Assembly (NCBI GenBank): GCA_964407265.1
Contig: CAYOUV010000002.1
Location: 55,987 to 119,986 of the forward strand
Direction: 5' to 3'
Length of the DNA stretch: 64,000 bases
Origin: CAYOUV01 sp964407265
Lineage (GTDB): Bacteria > Chloroflexota > Anaerolineae > Anaerolineales > Villigracilaceae
Positions 60,503 to 64,000 of this stretch are shown here, one piece after another. A model generated the notes under the pieces. That model saw only the letters and a program-made list of their open reading frames with translations, made no database searches and was not told where the DNA came from. The translations under genes and the position numbers were made by a program. Within the stretch, counting starts at the first letter, position 1. The number at the start of each line of letters is the position of its first letter.

Positions 60503-61615
60503 ATGAAAATTTCATCCATCACCCTGACCCAGCTCTCGATGCCGCTGGTTGCGCCGTTCGAGACTTCCTTTGGGCGCGAGATCGAACGCGAGTGCATTCT
60601 TATCACTCTTCGTGCCGAAGGGATTACCGCTTACGGCGAGTGCGTCGCGGATCGTGATCCGGGCTACTGCTACGAGACCAGCGGTACGGCCTGGCACATT
60701 CTCAAGGATTTCATCGCCCCATTGATCCTGGGGCAGGATCTGGACGACGCGCAGGATTACCAGGTGCGCGTCTCTGGCATTCGTGGGCACCAGTTGGCCA
60801 AGGCGGGGGTCGAGATGGCGCTTTGGGATCTGCTCGGCAAGCGAGACGGGAAATCCCTGCGTCAATTGTTGGGCGGAGAGCGGGATCGAGTCGACGTGGG
60901 TGTCTCGGTCGGGCTGCAGGAGTCAGTTCCGGATTTAATCCGCACCGTCGAGGATTATCTCGAGGATGGCTACCGCCGGGTCAAGCTCAAGATCAAACCG
61001 GGCCGGGATGTGGGCGATACCTCCGCCGTACGGCAGGCGTATCCCGACCTTAAGCTGCAGGTGGACGCCAACTCGGCTTACACGCTGGAGAGCGCCCAGG
61101 CGCTCCAGCCGCTGGACGACCTGGACCTGCTGTTGATCGAGCAGCCGCTCTTCGAAGACGACATTTGGGAGCATCACAAGCTGCAGGAGCAGTTCCGCAC
61201 GCCGCTGTGCCTGGACGAGAGCATCATCTCGCCGCGCCACGCCCGTTACGCGCTCGAAATGCGGGCTTGCCGCATCATCAACATCAAGGCTGGGCGCGTG
61301 GGCGGTTTGAGCCAGGCGGTCGAAATCCACGACCTGTGCCGGGCGCAGGACCTGCCGGTCTGGTGCGGCGGCATGCTCGAGACGGGGGTCGGGCGCGCAT
61401 CCAACCTGGCGCTGGCCGCCCTGCCCGGGTTCGTGTTACCGGGCGACATCTCCGCCTCGGCGCGCTATTACACGCGCGACATCACCCGCGAACGCTTCAC
61501 ACTCAACCCGGATAGTACTATTGACGTCCCTTCCGCGCCCGGGTTGGGGATTACAATTGACCAGGATGCTGTCAGGGATTTTTCCCTGGCGGAAATCACA
61601 CTCGAACCAGATTAA
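60503..61615 (+). CDS. menC: Enolase-superfamily enzyme, o-succinylbenzoate synthase-like
   Basis: A 370-residue enolase-superfamily protein. Catalytic KxK is VKLKIKPG, metal ligands are in VDANSAY, IEQPLFEDD and CLDES, and the second base Lys is in INIKAGRVGG. GMLETGVGRA follows. This is the N-acylamino acid racemase/OSBS subgroup. Menaquinone synthesis is plausible but no other men gene is near; an amino-acid racemase role is possible. ATG 60503 lies 22 bases after the glycosyltransferase stop, so co-transcription is likely. A CapA-like lipoprotein gene follows. Confidence 0.85.
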   Translation: MKISSITLTQLSMPLVAPFETSFGREIERECILITLRAEGITAYGECVADRDPGYCYETSGTAWHILKDFIAPLILGQDLDDAQDYQVRVSGIRGHQLAKAGVEMALWDLLGKRDGKSLRQLLGGERDRVDVGVSVGLQESVPDLIRTVEDYLEDGYRRVKLKIKPGRDVGDTSAVRQAYPDLKLQVDANSAYTLESAQALQPLDDLDLLLIEQPLFEDDIWEHHKLQEQFRTPLCLDESIISPRHARYALEMRACRIINIKAGRVGGLSQAVEIHDLCRAQDLPVWCGGMLETGVGRASNLALAALPGFVLPGDISASARYYTRDITRERFTLNPDSTIDVPSAPGLGITIDQDAVRDFSLAEITLEPD

Positions 61616-61679
61616 CCTGATCGCACCAGAGGGTTACCTGCCTAAGGCAACCCCATCCTAATATTTGGGGCTCACCAAA

Positions 61680-63338
61680 ATGCGTAAAACAACTTTCGTC
61701 TTTTTAATTGGTATGATGCTATTGACCGCCTGCGGATCTTCGGTTCAAGCCGGACCCGGTCCTGGGCTGGCTGCTGCGGGCACTCCCACACCCTTCCAGC
61801 CGCAACTCGCCACCCCGGCGACGCCCATACCGGTATCGTCGCTGTGGCTGGCTCCATCCGTGCCGAATCTCCTGCGGGACCAGGTTGCAGCCTGGGGTAT
61901 GCCTTTTGATTCGAATCCGGATCAGGCTGAGCTGCATCTGGACCTGGCGGCCTCCGGGGGCAACCTGCTTTCGACCACCTGGGTTTACGCGCTGGTGGCG
62001 GCTTTTCCAACCCTGACCGACGGCGTCAGTAGCGACGAATTGCGAGCTGCCTGGAGCGGTGATCCACACGGGGACTTCAGCGGCCATAGGTTGATCGTGA
62101 GCCAGTCCACGCTTGCGGCCTTTTCCGCGTTGTGGGGCCAGCCGGATTCCAACTCGGTCAGCATGACAGGTGGGGACTGGGTTGATGCGCTGTGGTCCGA
62201 CCGTTCGTTGTGGGCCATCGTCCCCTTCGAAGATATCCAACCCAAACTGAAAGTATTGACCGTTGATGGGCAAGCGCCCATCCGTAAGGATTTCGACCTG
62301 GCCTCCTATCCGCTCAGGGCCAGCTTTGCCTGCACGGGTCAGGATTGTGCTGCTCCCGGTTTGGCACTGCCTGCCTCCAATTACGATCCTTCAAAATTGG
62401 CAACGGTGGTCATGACCGGCGTGACTGCGCTGGTGCGCGCCACAGCCTACAAGATGGAACAAAAAGGCGTGACCTACCCCGGGCAGGCCATCCGCGACTG
62501 GTTGCAGGGAGCCGACATCGCCCACATCAGCAACGAGATCCCCTTCGCAGTCGGTTGTCCCTATCCCGACCCCAACCAGGGGCGTCTGATCTTTTGCTCC
62601 GATCCAAAATACATCGATTTGCTGGACTACGTTGGCGCGGATGTGATCGAATTGACCGGCAATCATTTCGAAGATTGGGGCCCGGAGGCCACGCGCTTGA
62701 CCGTGCAGATGTACAAAGACCGCGGCTGGCAGTATTTCGGCGGCGGGCTGGACCTGGCCGATTCGCAGAAACCGGCCAAATTCGAGGTCAACGGCAACAA
62801 GATCGCCTTTATCGGTTGCAACCCCGCCGGTCCGGATTTCGCCTGGGCACGCGCGGATGGCTGGCCCGGCGCAGCTCCCTGCGGTGACAACCAGTGGATG
62901 ATCGACAGCATCAAGCAACTCACCGCTGATGGTTACCAGGTTATTGCGACCTTCCAGCATTTTGAATATTACTCGCCAGAGCCGCGCCCGCAGCAGAAGC
63001 GCGATTTTGAAGCCATGGCCCAGGCCGGTGCAGTGGTTGTCAGCGGCAGCCAGGGACATTACGCCCAGGCGATGGAGTTCGACGGCCGCACCTTCATCCA
63101 TTACGGTCTTGGCAACCTGTTTTTCGACCAGATGAACTACATCATGTCCGACGGTACGATCACCCAGGATACACGACGCGAATTCCTCGACCGGCATGTT
63201 TTTTATAATGGGCATTACATTAACACTGAACTGCTGACTGCCCAGTTGGAGGAGTTCGCACGTCCGCGCCCGATGACCCCCGAAGAACGGGCAGCCTTTT
63301 TGCAGGAATATTTCACCGCCAGCGGCTGGCTGCCGTGA
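61680..63338 (+). CDS. Lipoprotein with substrate-binding-like and CapA-like phosphatase domains
   Basis: A 552-residue lipoprotein with lipobox LLTAC. Residues about 50-215 look like a periplasmic-binding-protein lobe (LDLAASGGNLLSTTWVYALV). From about 235 to the end is a CapA-type calcineurin-like region: ADIAHISNEIPFA, VIELTGNHFEDWG (NHxxD-like), TFQHFEYYSPEPRP and SGSQGHYAQAMEFDGRTFIHYGLGNLFFDQ. CapA proteins act in poly-gamma-glutamate or envelope polymer metabolism. The fusion with the binding-like lobe is unusual. Start ATG 61680 is chosen for the signal peptide. It overlaps the following cyclase start by four bases. Confidence 0.8.
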   Translation: MRKTTFVFLIGMMLLTACGSSVQAGPGPGLAAAGTPTPFQPQLATPATPIPVSSLWLAPSVPNLLRDQVAAWGMPFDSNPDQAELHLDLAASGGNLLSTTWVYALVAAFPTLTDGVSSDELRAAWSGDPHGDFSGHRLIVSQSTLAAFSALWGQPDSNSVSMTGGDWVDALWSDRSLWAIVPFEDIQPKLKVLTVDGQAPIRKDFDLASYPLRASFACTGQDCAAPGLALPASNYDPSKLATVVMTGVTALVRATAYKMEQKGVTYPGQAIRDWLQGADIAHISNEIPFAVGCPYPDPNQGRLIFCSDPKYIDLLDYVGADVIELTGNHFEDWGPEATRLTVQMYKDRGWQYFGGGLDLADSQKPAKFEVNGNKIAFIGCNPAGPDFAWARADGWPGAAPCGDNQWMIDSIKQLTADGYQVIATFQHFEYYSPEPRPQQKRDFEAMAQAGAVVVSGSQGHYAQAMEFDGRTFIHYGLGNLFFDQMNYIMSDGTITQDTRREFLDRHVFYNGHYINTELLTAQLEEFARPRPMTPEERAAFLQEYFTASGWLP

Positions 63339-63967
63339 AAATTTACGATATATCCCTTCCGATCTCCCCGGTTTTGCCGGTTTGGCCGGGCGATCCGCCC
63401 ATCGAGCTTGAGCTGGTTGAAGCCATGGACGCTGGCGCGCATGCCAACGTCTCGCGCCTGGCGGCCAGCGTGCACGTCGGCACGCACGTCGATGCACCGC
63501 ATCATTTCCTGAACGACGGCCGCACGGTTGAAACCTTGCCATTGAATGTGTTGACCGGTCCCTGCACGGTGGTCGAAATCCCGCACGAGGCCGACCACGT
63601 TACGGCCGAGGTATTGCAGCGCATCGCTCTTCCCCAGGCCAAGCGCCTGCTGTTCAAGAGCCGCAATTCTGCTCGTTGGGCGGATGAAACAGAATTCTTC
63701 CCCGATTTTTTAGCCATCAGTCCAGACGGCGCTCGCTTTCTGGTAGAGCGCGGCGTCGGATTGGTCGGCGTGGATTACCTATCCGTGGCGCCATACGAAC
63801 AGTCCGTCCCGACGCATACGATTTTGCTTCAGGCCGGTATTATCGTCGTGGAGGGGGTCAACCTGGCCGAAGTTCCGCCTGGAGACTATGATCTGTATTG
63901 TCTGCCGCTCAAGCTGGTCGGCTCGGATGGGGCGCCGGCGCGGGCAATCCTGATCGAGCGCGGATAA
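63335..63967 (+). CDS. Cyclase family / kynurenine-formamidase-like hydrolase
   Basis: A 210-residue metal-dependent cyclase-fold hydrolase. The binuclear Zn site is HVGTHVDAPHHF (HxGTHxDxPxH), with a later His in PTHTILLQAGIIVVEG. The N-terminus MKIYDISLPISP-VWPGDPP is typical. Members hydrolyse N-formylkynurenine, isatin or other cyclic amides; the substrate is unknown. The GTG start overlaps the CapA-like stop by four bases, so both come from one transcript, and no tryptophan-catabolic gene is near. Confidence 0.88.
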   Translation: MKIYDISLPISPVLPVWPGDPPIELELVEAMDAGAHANVSRLAASVHVGTHVDAPHHFLNDGRTVETLPLNVLTGPCTVVEIPHEADHVTAEVLQRIALPQAKRLLFKSRNSARWADETEFFPDFLAISPDGARFLVERGVGLVGVDYLSVAPYEQSVPTHTILLQAGIIVVEGVNLAEVPPGDYDLYCLPLKLVGSDGAPARAILIERG

Positions 63968-63973
63968 GCGTTT

Positions 63974-64000
63974 ATGTTGCGACTCGAGAAGCTTCTCAAC
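63974..64000 (+). CDS. Possible start of a further gene, cut by the window end
   Basis: An ATG seven bases after the cyclase stop opens a frame of nine residues (MLRLEKLLN) that runs off the window. No ribosome site beyond GGATAAGCG is seen, so this is a weak call. Confidence 0.25.

Noticed and set aside
62391..63542. A 383-codon open frame antisense to the CapA-like and cyclase genes
   Set aside because: It spans two well-supported genes with catalytic motifs on the other strand and has no support of its own.

Overview
The window looks like chromosomal DNA of a moderately GC-rich bacterium of the phylum Chloroflexota, most likely class Anaerolineae. This is inferred from gene content: many secreted or lipoproteins with Pro/Thr linkers, NBR1-type Ig domains, zinc-ribbon membrane proteins, an F420-type nitroreductase-like protein, a c-di-AMP module (cdaA-cdaR-der), selB, and a very large XRE/NTPase/TPR regulator. 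No rRNA, tRNA, insertion sequence, phage gene or CRISPR array was recognised. Coding density is high and most operons end in clear stem-loop terminators.

Layout. 1-4.9 kb: the 3' part of a squalene/phytoene synthase, a lipoprotein on the minus strand, then a methyltransferase/P-loop kinase/SDR operon. 4.9-11.1 kb: a 378-base gap holding a terminator and a possible structured RNA, a TrpB-like PLP enzyme, a zinc-ribbon protein, an SLC13-type transporter with RCK_C domains, and a dihydropyrimidinase-type amidohydrolase. 11.4-20.8 kb: the most unusual locus. Two paralogous gene pairs (anchored Ig/LysM/DNRLRE protein plus lipoprotein) flank a 934-residue regulator on the opposite strand. 21-27.5 kb: membrane, lipid, PilZ, thiolase, HExxH protein, M24 peptidase and MFS genes. 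27.5-33.8 kb: a TetR-controlled export operon (lipid-methyltransferase-like protein, ABC-2 permease, HlyD adaptor, F420-type enzyme, two ABC ATPases). 33.9-39.2 kb: small regulatory or unknown genes, an alpha-glucosidase and DNA polymerase IV. 39.4-41.9 kb: a secreted protein with an internal tandem duplication. 41.9-46.7 kb: coaE (with an extra C-terminal domain), cdaA, cdaR and der as one minus-strand cluster. 46.8-55.6 kb: MFS, SRAP, selB with a coiled-coil partner, and a divergent complex-I-type antiporter trio. 55.6-64 kb: DUF3048 lipoprotein-like protein, an aspartase/fumarase, zinc-ribbon membrane protein, GT-C-like glycosyltransferase, menC-like enzyme, a CapA-like lipoprotein and a cyclase.

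Two themes cut across genes. First, at least seven genes lack a Shine-Dalgarno sequence and instead have a -10-like hexamer (TATAAT, TAAAAT or TACAAT) ending exactly 6 or 7 bases before the start codon, which suggests leaderless transcripts. Second, envelope and surface functions dominate. The 11.4-20.8 kb locus is the best candidate for an undescribed system: a nucleotide-dependent sensor/regulator sitting between two diverged copies of a cell-surface protein pair.
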